DNA from: Flammula alnicola
Taxonomy: Eukaryota; Basidiomycota; Agaricomycetes; Agaricales; Strophariaceae
NCBI GenBank assembly: GCA_015499995.1
Contig: JADNRV010000126.1
Span: 1-64,000, forward strand
Reading direction: 5' to 3'
Length of the DNA: 64,000 nucleotides
Shown in pieces: positions 10,747 through 20,278 of the stretch. Numbering within the stretch: the first letter of the stretch is position 1; each line of letters begins with the position of its first letter. The notes under the pieces were generated by a model that was not told the DNA's origin, made no database searches, and saw only the letters and a program-made list of their open reading frames with translations. A program made the position numbers and the translations under genes.

Positions 10747-12683
10747 ATGGACTCTTTACCTATGGAAAGTTTGAGCCTGAAGGCAGAGACTGGTACGTTT
10801 CTAATTCCTTCAAGTTTTTACTGAGCGACGCCGCTCATGTTCAGCTTCTACAAATAGGGCCCCCTAATATAAGGTCAGATACGCTCTCATTTACCACGAA
10901 TCGTAGGATCTTGTCCTTATCTGTCTTCCAGCCCATCTGATGGGGAGGGAGCTATAAATTTGCCTAGCATCCATGACAAGTTGAGCGATACGAGTGCTAC
11001 TCCAGATGTAGGGCCCACGACGGGTACAGAAGAAAGGTCAGACATCCACCCATCTGTGTAGATCATAATCATAATTGATGTAGTGCTTATGTCCATACTA
11101 GCTCGTCTTCTGGTATGAACGCCATAAGCTGCAATAGCAACAATGTCAACACAGGAAATAAGAACTCCGTAATTGTAGGCGGTAACACACTCGAGATACG
11201 AGACATGGTTGTAAACGCCGGAGGAGACGTGCACATAAGCTTAGAATTGACTCAGAGGGAACGTAGTAAGCTTTTCCGTCTTTAAAGTAAAGGCTATTCT
11301 ATTGACGATTAGGCAGCGGAAGCCCTGATTCGTGACGGCTTTAACAAGACAGAGACATTACCGGACAGCTCGACTCTTAATCCTGCCGCGAATCCGAGAA
11401 CACGTCCTGACCTTCGGCGGCCTAATAATATTGGTGTCGGCGATGGCGATAATGCCAGTCAACGGTATTGCGAGTCGGTAGGTACGGGTTATAAACTTGT
11501 TTCATCCCTCTTCAAGGTACTGATCTTGAAATACGCATGTCGCAGCACCAAGTTCAAGATCACACCTAATAAGGATAACACCTAAGGTATGGATTCTTGT
11601 CTCTATGTATTCATGGCAGCTGCTGATGTCCTGCGATCAAGAATATTATGGATCATGTTCCAAAAACCATGCATCAGGGCATCGCGGGCTACATGTGCGC
11701 GTCACACCTTTTTAGTTCAAGAATAGCCATTCCACTTTGGAAACCATCCCCATCTCTGAGCAAACCAACACAAAATTGGCGGAGAAATGTCTATATCGGA
11801 GACGTTGGATTCTTTAACAATGACGGCGGTTTCGAGACACTCTTCAATGTCTTCGAGACAAAAGAGCAAAACCGCAGCCGTAGATGCGAACCTCCCGAGA
11901 ACTTCGTGCCTTATCCCAAAGACCTCTCCGAGGCAGCAATTGACTTGGAACCGGTTCGACGTTTCGGGGAAAATCAGATGAAAATCTATGGCTTCATGAA
12001 AGACGCGACAAAAAGGTCAGACCTCTGCTGGTGCCTGCCTCATAATGAAGCCCCGCTTATATTCTTGCAGTGGTGATAACTCTGAATATTTGGCTACGAT
12101 CCGATTGCCTACCGGTCGATATGATGCTGTCTGCACGGCACTTCACGCGATAAACGGCTTCACCAAGATCACAATAAGTCAAGCTGAAGAAGGCTCACTA
12201 ATCGACTACATTAGGCGACAACAGACGGGCTGGTATGAAGCCTTGGAAAACAGGCTCCATGGTCGCTCCTTAACAGTCATTAGCACCTCCTACCGAGCTA
12301 GTTCATGGGCTATAGCAGCAGCTACCAAATCGTCTCGGGAGAAAAAGATAGGAATGGCGAGGCTATCATGGGAGAAGGTGAAAGTCGGCGATAGAACTAG
12401 GGATAATTATTTCTGGTCAACCAGTGACGATATCCTGACGAAGAATGGCCCTTCACCCGACTACCTTCAGAGGATAGAGTCATACTTCCGGAATTCCAGT
12501 GGCCATGAATCAGACCGTGACGAGATTGAAGAGTGCCATGTTGTTGCCGTCGAGGCATTCCACCTTCAAGAAAAGACAGGCTCATGGATAGGAGGAAGTA
12601 TGTCAAGCAAAAGACCGAAGAACAGAGAACGGTCTTCCGTACTGTCTTTACTTAGGATGCTTCCTCGAAAGAAAGCTCAGTGA
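10747..12683 (+). CDS. Lineage-specific GD(V/I)G-family protein with N-terminal Asn/Gly-rich motif, block B plus partner
   Basis: Eight exons total 1515 bases (504 residues): 10747-10792, 10858-10873, 10932-11036, 11102-11262, 11323-11481, 11546-11586, 11642-12015 and 12071-12683. Two are microexons (16 and 41 bases), and the matching exons in block A are 19 and 44 bases, so the frame is preserved. The N-terminal part carries NSNNVNTGNKNSVIVGG followed by VVNAGGDVHISLEL. The core GDVGFFNNDGGFETLFNVFE is followed by TKEQNRSR, then YIRRQQTGWYEAL, RSLTVISTSYRASSWA and ECHVVAVEAFHLQEK. The C terminus is basic and rich in Ser, Arg and Lys. There is no signal peptide. This copy aligns with the 5725-7625 gene over its whole length. 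Function is unknown. Confidence 0.82.
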
Positions 12684-12888
12684 TATTTGTGCTTTATTAA
12701 TATGTTCTTACTTATTTAATGTCTTACTTATTTAATGTCAATTGTATCTTACATATCTTTGCGGACAATTTTGTGTATGGCTCAACTTCCGACGATGACG
12801 GAAGTCATGGTCATACAGAGTAATTTTGTAATTTATACTAATTCATCTGTCTGGCAACGCCAGTGCCCAATTTTCGCGTACATGTTAT

Positions 12889-13430
12889 CTAAGCAAGAAT
12901 GATTTCTTTTCATAGCGGCCCCGGTTCCAACGACTGTTCCCAACCATGTTTTTCGATCCACCCAACCGTAACACGCTCTGCCCATTCTCCATGCTACATT
13001 CTCTTTATACCCTTCCACAGTGGTCAGGACTTCGCACGCTTCGATAGGCCGGCTTGCCAGTCTTATCGTTGTTACGGCGTCAAGTCCATGGGCAGGATAT
13101 ACAAGTGGTATGCTCTATTGAGTCAAAATTTATTTACGGTGAAAAGGTACGATATGGAGGCATATTGATAGTCCAACGTGCTAAGGAAGTCGGGTATTTA
13201 GATAATATGTGTTAGAAGACATAAAAGCCGCATGAAACGAGCCTCAAGCTCGAGTTGCAATCGGAAGCGTCGTGCGGGCATTGGTGGTACAAGATATACA
13301 ACGAGGTTTCGGGCCCTGCCAAAGGTATGTAATAACCAAATTGGGCTAGACCAGATCTCGGCCTGCACCAATCCGCTGAAGGCGATAAGTATTCGGGACA
13401 CAGCAGAAGAGAACATCTATATGTAAGTCT
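12889..13430 (-). pseudogene. Decayed HET-domain protein, C-terminal remnant
   Basis: On the minus strand the frame ending at 12889 reads HGEWAERVTVGWIEK..EQSLEPGP and ends KEIILA. This matches the C terminus of the HET protein at 35162 (GQWAERVSVGSIKK..QSLGQGPEWKEIVLG). In-frame stops interrupt it in at least two places. Further upstream, about 13350-13420, a stretch reading SRILIAFSGLVQAEI resembles the DIYNAFAGISNYIKSEL part of the same family. The region between is scrambled. I am confident of the C-terminal match and less so of the upstream extent. The intact family is thought to act in heterokaryon incompatibility. Confidence 0.65.
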
Positions 13431-13673
13431 AGTTTCTAGGTTTCGAGGAAGAGTTTTGGGAGGTGGAAAATCTGGAAAGCGGAGAAGACGTAGATCTCAG
13501 CATGGCATGAGAAAGAGAGAAAGTATAATGAAGGGACGGGGCCTACTTCAGTTTATCGACCACGGACCTATAGATTACGTAGGGTTCATCAGCGTCATTC
13601 AATACAATTTGCGACTCGTTGTATTCGCGAAACGAAAAGGCGATAAGGGAAATGAACGGATGACAAGTCAAAC

Positions 13674-14296
13674 TTACTTGAGCAGATGGACGTCGACCCG
13701 AAAATATTTCCATCCTGATTTGTCGAGTATGGCGGGTCGTTTTTTTACAACTGTTGCTTGTTGGCTGCTGTGTTCGGGATTCTCGACATCCCGAACGTCG
13801 GCAGAGCTTATCACCCTCTCCGCCGAGCCACCGTGTTGGGGTGCAGATTGTTCTAAACGTGTGTTCAAAGTCATTGATACATTAGTCATTATTGAGTTCA
13901 GCTTGAAGGAAGAAACGACGCACCCAAGTAGATAGAATGCTCATCCCATGAAATAATAGTAGCGCCCCGTAAGGGAGACGACCTCTTCTCCCCATTCGGT
14001 GAATACCAATATGGTTTTGGAGCATGTTGTTGACTCCGTCTGCGCTTCCGCTCGTCAAACACGTGCGGTGCGATTCCACTGATCACCTCACGCGGTGTAG
14101 GTTTGAAGTTGGCGATAGCGTCTGCAGTAGTAGCATACACTTTGACGACCCGTTGCGACGACGGTCCTGCGCCGGCACTTGCGGACCTTTGTCTCGGCTC
14201 AGAGCGCTGTTGAGCAGGCTCCTGATGTTGGCCATTGTCCTTGGTGGTCACCAGTGGAGAAGATGGGACTGCGCCGGTATCTAATACCTCAGACAT
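13674..14296 (-). CDS. Hypothetical protein, two or three exons
   Basis: The ATG at 14296 opens a frame of about 130 residues (MSEVLDTGAVPSS...). It holds a low-complexity polar start, a conserved-looking middle (VVKVYATTADAIANFKPTPR, then PYWYSPNGEKRSSPLRGAT) and IISWDEHSIYLG. A GTGCGT donor near 13912 and an acceptor near 13849 give a second exon that continues EQSAPQHGGSAERV and ends WKYFRVDVHLLK with a stop at 13674. That stop overlaps a consensus GTAAGT donor, and splicing to about 13570 would instead end near 13543. No family is recognised. There is no signal peptide. The order of features looks like a real gene rather than a shadow frame. Confidence 0.5.
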
Positions 14297-15044
14297 CCCG
14301 TTGATAAAGTGTAGAGGTAATGGATGATGAGAGAAGGAGACAAGGAGCGTGGCGGTCCAATAGGCCGGCTTTTGTTCGGTGCATGCAGGTCCAGGGAGAC
14401 TCAGCGGCGCTATTCACGCGTTCGCTCATTAGATGCTATCAGGCACAATTCTGGCTTTCATAAGGGTTGACGTTCGAACCGAAGCACTGCCGTGCGCTCA
14501 CAGCATGGTGGCAGAAGCCACGTTCTCAGCGCTTGTCCTTGGATCAACTCTATTGTGTAATTCATCAACATGCGCCTGCGGAGAGAACGGATGCTCACCG
14601 GGATATGTCATGAAGCGTATGACCATCCGCCAGTCTGCCACTCCCGCACTGGCAAACATATGCCAGGAGTAAATACATCAGTCGCGCTCAAACCTTCAAG
14701 CTTCAAGTTCAAGCGGCAGTCAGTTACATTAATCATCGAGGGCGATGATGCGGCCCCCGGAGCGTTATCTCCTCAAAGCCGCTAGCTACTCCGGTCTCAC
14801 TGAATCACGGCATTCATATCCAATGAAGCCCGATTGCGCAATCACTGAAAATAGCCCAGGTCGGTGGATTATAGTGAAGGGCTTGGAAGCTACAAGGAAG
14901 GAACACCTAGGCTGCGCCATTAGGATTGTGCAAAGCGTCACAGGCAGCTCGACAGGGGCTCTCAATGTGTAAGATTTACAATCCGAAGATGCGACGACGT
15001 ATAGGTGAACAATGAGCGATAGGAGAAATACAATGACAAAGATT
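14297..15044. other. Intergenic, no supported gene
   Basis: Short open frames occur on the plus strand between 14433 and 14972, but they have no recognisable content and no matching splice signals. This is probably the 5' region of the hypothetical gene at 14296 and the 3' region of the COP9 subunit gene. Confidence 0.5.
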
Positions 15045-16141
15045 TCAGAACTTGTTCCGCTTCCTCGCAGTCTTCTGTGCCGTCTCTGGAGCCCTGCACA
15101 CCGAGAAAAGTTCAGCACAAATTAGTCGCAAGAAATGCACGGATCACGCACTTTCGATTTTTGCCCTTGATATCCGGTTCATCCACATCCATGCTCATGT
15201 TCTCGCGATCACCCATCTGGAAGGCGGCGCGTCTGCTCGCCATCCCACCACCCAAGCTCTTTTCCTTTTGCTTATCATATACCTCTTTGAGGTTAGCCTG
15301 CAGTATTTTTTCGTGCTCTTGTTGATTCATCTTCATCGCTGCTGCATCCGCGGCAATCGAATTGATTTTCCCATCAAGAGTGGCGAGTACAGCTGATGTT
15401 GTTGATGCCCTGGATATTTCATCAGAAAGAAAAGAAGGATTTGGAATAGGAGATGACGCACCAGTCCTTGAGGGCTGCGAGTACTTGCTCCAGCTTTCCC
15501 GGTTCGAGATCCCGGCCCATTGTGTACGAAACCTCTAGTTGCTCCTCCTTTTGATCGAGCTTTCCTTGAAGAAGATCGAGATAGATTGCGTCGATAATGA
15601 GATCTTCAAGCTCTCGGACGTTCGAGATATCAAGAGCTTTCAGTAAATCGGCATATGGGAGGATCTAACAGGGTAGATAAGCACAAGAAAAGTCCATTAG
15701 GTTAGGTGGGGCTCACTCGTCGATCCGCTGCCAGTGAAACGATCGTTAGATGCTTGAGCTTAATGATCTGAGCTTGGTTCAACGGTGGCAAATCATCCTT
15801 GTGCTCTGTTTCCGTGAGAACATGAAATGTGGTAATTCAAGATAAACGTACGAAGGTAATCTTGGTATGTCTTGTAGGAGAATAGCTGGAGCAGCGAAAG
15901 GAATTTCTGGTGTTGTTCGCTTTTCGCCAACTATAAGAGGGCCTTAGAAAGGGCTACATCATATACAATATAGAAAGTATTGCACCTCCTGGATGTTCGG
16001 TAGCTCCAACAACTCTGAAAAAACGAAAACACCTGGGGCGGCAGTGGCGTCTTGAATGAGTTTCGCAGCGGCGGCTCCTTTCAGAGACTTCGCCACGAGC
16101 AAGAAAGGCTCAAGTTTCGCAGAGAAGTTGGCGAGATCCAT
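15045..16141 (-). CDS. CSN7: COP9 signalosome complex subunit 7
   Basis: The ATG at 16141 starts [20 protein letters not shown]. The next part, [32 protein letters not shown], is the hallmark N terminus of CSN7. Six exons are joined by short GT..AG introns, for example GTGCAATACT..TATAG and GTGAGCCCCA..TTAG. The PCI/winged-helix region is recognisable as [25 protein letters not shown], then [24 protein letters not shown], with the winged-helix strand [14 protein letters not shown]. The tail is a predicted coiled coil ([21 protein letters not shown]) ending in a basic RKRNKF. Length is roughly 260-270 residues, normal for the family. The complex removes NEDD8 from cullin-RING ubiquitin ligases and acts in nucleus and cytosol. 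A short direct repeat lies in the leader at about 16150-16190. Confidence 0.93.
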
Positions 16142-16870
16142 GGTTCACGATAACTTCGAGTTCTTTGGATGTGTGAAGAGTTCTTTGGATGTGAAAAGCT
16201 CTTATTGCAACGAACTCGGGGGGTTCGATAATGCTTTGGTCGCTGTGCTGAACAGCGAGGAGTGGTGATGTGACACGAGTCACAACGCCGTTAAACTCAA
16301 ACACTCGCAAATCGGCGGTAACCCGGGCCGCCTTGGGCGCTAATTCTCGTTGACCACACACAACCAAGAAGAAACAAGTGGAATTGTTGTGTATCCTACG
16401 AGTTGCGTATATAATCCAAATACCCTGCCAATAGAGCCAACAGGGCTCGTGAACCCAAGGGCGAAACTGCTGTAAGTTATTAGGTGTGCATGATTTTTAC
16501 TGCCAGTACATCTGGGAGACCAAACTTCAAAATTTGAAACTTAACAAATCACGTATGCCATTCCTTACAGAGATTGACATTTCCTATCCAAACGTTTAGG
16601 AAGACATGTATTGCGCCTGTGTACTGATTGCCTATGTGTTTCATATCTGAACTCCGCCCGAATTCTCTGATCCGATCGTGCGCCGGTGGTTGCACTGCCT
16701 TGGTCCAGATTTGACGGCTAGCGCTTGTTCTGCCACAAGTACAGTCATGAACGACCAGGTATTGAAGTCTCCACTTACTTGATCGCGACCACACAGATCA
16801 AGTCAAAATCTTAGCCCATCGCTCACCCCCCGCAACACTTTATGTAACGACCTCAGAGCAAGCTAGTACG
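16142..16870. other. Intergenic between COP9 subunit 7 and the F-box-like gene
   Basis: No gene is supported here. The divergent promoters of the minus-strand COP9 gene and the plus-strand F-box-like gene must lie in this stretch. GAGTTCTTTGGATGTG occurs twice in a row at about 16157-16190. Confidence 0.5.
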
Positions 16871-18308
16871 ATGTCACCGCACACCAGTGGACTTTTGTCC
16901 CTTTCACCAGAACTGATACTCGAAATCTCATCCCATATTATATCGTGGCGCAAACTACGATCCGCAATGAGGGATCCCAACTCTCTTGATAGGCCCGATA
17001 TGCACAAATACAACGTTACTCCATGCGCGAACGGCGTCAGCATGGCTTGGCGGAACGTGGGCAATATGCGTCTCGCGTGCCGCTCCTTGAATGAAATCCT
17101 CGAACACATCATCTTTACAGAAGTCGTATTCGATTTCCACATAACTCGTCCTTCCACCCTTGAAGTGGAATCGCAGCTCGCTTCTTTTTCACGAACGACG
17201 AGCCCCGCGTGTAAATATGCCAAGTTCCTTCGCATCACTTGCCTCAATCCTGTTGAAGAAGGATACGCCTCCGACGGACGTTATTTCAGGAGGAGCTCTT
17301 TAGACGACACCATGTAAGCAAGAGCTGCTGGTGTCCTTCAATCTATAGATGCTTATCTGGAGAAGGCCATCTTCTCTTTCCAGAATCTACAATGTGTGGC
17401 GTGAGTAACTTATGCTGTATGTAATTGTTCAGACAAGCATCTGACTTAACGAGCAGATGGGATATCAAGACGAACAACGGGAAAACGGTGTCCACAATGG
17501 GCGCCCTGAGCACTCTTCCTTTCCTTGAAGACCTCACATTGCGCATTGGCCCAGATTGTGAACCACTCCGACAGCTGCGACTGAACAGATTTTCTGGCCT
17601 TCGGAGCCTGGCTGTGTCTCTCACAAGCTATGCTATCCAGGGCTACAATCATCAAGATAACGAGTTCGTCGACCATCTCGCTCAAGTGATTGCGCACAGT
17701 CCTCTTTTATCACACCTCGACGTCGTAGAGTCTCCGGACAAGGTTCACGATTTTCTTTCACAATCTCACCAAAAAAGTGCCCGCCAATCGTCCGCTCGTT
17801 CACCTCAAGGAACTCCGCCTTTCAAGGCTGGGTCCTTATGTTCGACGACGCAACAATCCCTCCTTTGAAACCGCTCACCTCGCTCCACGTCCGAGGCAGG
17901 TTCATTTTAAATCCGAGTCAATCTGGCGCAACAACCTGGAGGCATTTCGTGACTCTATATTTTCCTTAAATATCGTGTATGAGGATATTTCAACGCTGTT
18001 TTATCGTGCAGAAACTGCACATCTCACTTTTTATGAGCCTGTTGTTATACGGTATCCAGATTTTATATTTCCTCGCTCAGCTTCTCGTGGACTATATTCT
18101 CCATAAGCAAATCTCGTCGGATCGCAGTCCATTCGTGGCTTGGGATTCTAAATCTCGAAATGAGGCCAACGCATGGCACATGCGATCTTTCAGTCATTCC
18201 TCTTTCAAATATACCCTCTCCGGCTCGAGCTCTTCCGAATCTGCCAAAGATATCAATTTTAACCCTTTCAGAATGCTCCGGCCTATATGCCTGCCTATCA
18301 CTCTATAA
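16871..18308 (+). pseudogene. F-box/LRR-like protein, frameshifted
   Basis: The ATG at 16871 starts MSPHTSGLLSLSPELILEISSHI, an F-box-type opening (LPxEIL-like). It is followed by NMRLACRSLNEI and then leucine-rich segments: SFQNLQCV, LSTLPFLEDLTLRI, LRSLAVSLTSYA and SPLLSHLDVVESPD. The frame breaks near 17755 (one extra T in a TTTT run before HNLTKKVPANRPLVHLKELRL). It breaks again near 17822 (one extra T in CTTTCAAGG before WVLMFDDATIPPLKPLTSLHVRG). The splice junction near 17313-17342 is also out of phase. Each segment is clearly coding in its own frame, so this is a once-functional F-box protein. It could still be functional if the extra bases are sequence errors. Such proteins recruit targets to SCF ubiquitin ligases; they are greatly expanded in Agaricomycetes. 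Confidence 0.65.
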
Positions 18309-19074
18309 ATGACGATGGGTAAATATATTTACCTGAGGCATAAAATTGACTTCAGGTATGCTTGAGCTCGGGCCTCTACAATTCTGTCTCTAGATTATTA
18401 GAGTATTCTGCAAATCCTTTCGACCTGGTCGTCGATTGTAATCTGGGATTAATTATTGTATATAGTTCTTTTATCTTGACTTCAAGTATAATTTATCCCG
18501 TTTGACATCCCTTTTCAGCCGTAGTTTCCAGTCTACCAATTGGTCACACGACGAATTTCGAAAAAATCATCTCTCATGAGCGATCTATTCCGTTTGCGTT
18601 CGGTCCTTAGGTCATTTGTATTCTTGGTATTATAACTTCAGTCATTTCATAGCCTGCCCATGTACTTGTTCCAAGGTCACGGAGATTTATAACGAATTGG
18701 ACGAATCTCAGGTCAATCTTATTGATCTTATATTTGTCAGTCGTTGACTTATCTGTCTCCGCCTCCTCAGTTGGAGTCGCGATCGCATGCACAGGAAAGT
18801 TCTGACAGTGCCGAATACCCCTGTAAGTCCCCAATACTTACTTAGCTACTAAATTCTAATCCTCATGTGTGGGACCAGCCTGTTCCTGTCGCGTCATATT
18901 GAAATTCTGCCCGCTGGGAAACCCTCGGCCCACCAGCTGCGCAAGGATAAATTTAGGAGGTACGCCACGGCGGCCCGGATTGACTGTATCGTGAATCTCC
19001 TCCGATTTCAATGGAGGCGCGATCTACCCTGCACACACTGTGTACGACAATTTCCATAAATAGAGGCAACTTAT
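18309..19074. other. Intergenic with a possible orphan exon on the minus strand
   Basis: The minus strand from about 18820 to 18607 reads a coherent peptide after a good acceptor (GGGGACTTACAG). It includes NFPVHAIATPTEEAETDK, KIDLRFVQFVINLRDLGTS and TWAGYEMTEVIIPR, then a stop. No convincing upstream exon was found within the 250 bases that separate it from the GT25 gene. It may be the 3' exon of a small unrecognised gene. Confidence 0.35.
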
Positions 19075-20278
19075 CTAGGCGGTACCCTCCAATACACCGT
19101 GGGTGAGAGTATCTTTCCATTTACTCCCAGTGCCTTCCCCAACCATGACATCACTTTCTGCGATCTTCCTTTGGACTACAAGGCTAGGGACAACAGAGAA
19201 GCTTTTGAGCCGACCGCTCTCCACAAGCCAAGCAAATGCCTGGTCTATCGCCCGAGAGTAAGCAAACAGAGGATACCGGAGGTGGAGAAGAAGACGACGA
19301 GCGCCAATCCGTGAGAGAGCATAGGCGTGAGTGCATTTGGGACTAGTCGAGGCGTGCAAGCGAGAAAGCGAAGATCGATGCGCAGTCTCTGCCAGAATAT
19401 GCGATAACAAAGGAAGGCCGCGCCCTTCATCTGACCAACAATGACCTACAGTAGATAACGTTTATTTTAGAGTCGGCATGTGGAAGCATGTGCTCGTCAC
19501 CTAAGAATACCACGTCCCAGTCATCGGGTAAGGAAGGCCAGAGACTCTTGGTCTGCTGATGAATGTCTTTCTCCATGTCGACATCGTCTTCAAGGATGAT
19601 AGCGACGCCGGATCCATCGGGGCTAATATCGTTTGCGATTTTGTGGATGACAGTTAGATGTGAATGCCAACAAGCAACTCGGGCAGATGTGAGAATCATA
19701 TACTCCGGAAGAGGCCCTTGGGTTATGTTGTAATTTTCCGTTGCGCATGCGATAGGTCGATAGGGTGGAGTTGACATGAAGCCGGAAGGTAGGTCCCAGA
19801 GACCATCGCCACTGCTCCACAGTTCGATCTCTCGAGTAGACCTAGCAATGTTATCCAAGTTAGCAGGCCAAGAAAATCTCACGCCATCAGGCGCCGCAGA
19901 GTCAGTCTCGTTCAGGATGCGGGGTGCCCCAGAGCGAAGTCTCTCCACCCGGTCCATAATTATCGTAACCAAATCGCTGTTCGCTGGCAAAGCATCGATG
20001 TAACTCCATTGCAAGCCCAGCGCGACACGGAGCCTTTCCATATCCTTGCGTCGGCCCTGGCGGTTCGCAAGCGACACGACGTATATTTTGTTGGCGATGT
20101 CAAGGTGTTCTGGCAGTGGTATTTTAACTTCAGGTCTTTCCAGGGGACTGAGATGACGCGATGTTTCGAGTGAGAAATCTGCCAGATATACAAGGACGAT
20201 GGACGCAATGGCCAGGCCTGCCAGTGAGAGTGGCAGTATTTGCGACCAGGTGCATAATTGTTGGAGACGACAGTTCAT
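19075..20278 (-). CDS. Glycosyltransferase family 25 protein
   Basis: The ATG at 20278 gives a type II membrane protein. The first 30 residues contain one hydrophobic segment (LPLSLAGLAIASIVLVYLADF), followed by a lumenal stem. The GT25 opening is IANKIYVVSLANRQGRRKDMERL. The catalytic acidic motif is AIILEDDVDME and the next block is DDWDVVFLG. A single intron (GTGACGAGC..CTGTAG, about 19435-19493) interrupts the codon after VVFLG. Exon 2 continues HCWSDEGRG, then SPKCTHAYALSRIGARRLL and FAYSRAIDQAFAWL, and ends LEGTA. Total length is about 380 residues. The enzyme family transfers galactose or other hexoses to lipooligosaccharide or protein acceptors; in fungi the substrate is not established. 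It likely acts in the Golgi. Confidence 0.88.

Larger units (their letters stand above)
7885..12690. repeat. Tandem segmental duplication, block B
   Basis: This is a direct copy of block A, immediately downstream with about 250 bases between them. It contains the same divergent pair, the same exon structure and the same flanking sequence beyond the 3' end of the minus gene. Here both genes read without frameshift, so this is the better preserved block. Confidence 0.85.

Noticed and set aside
13456..13935. 159-codon plus-strand frame
   Set aside because: It lies opposite the second exon of the hypothetical gene at 13674-14296 and has no domain. Treated as a shadow.
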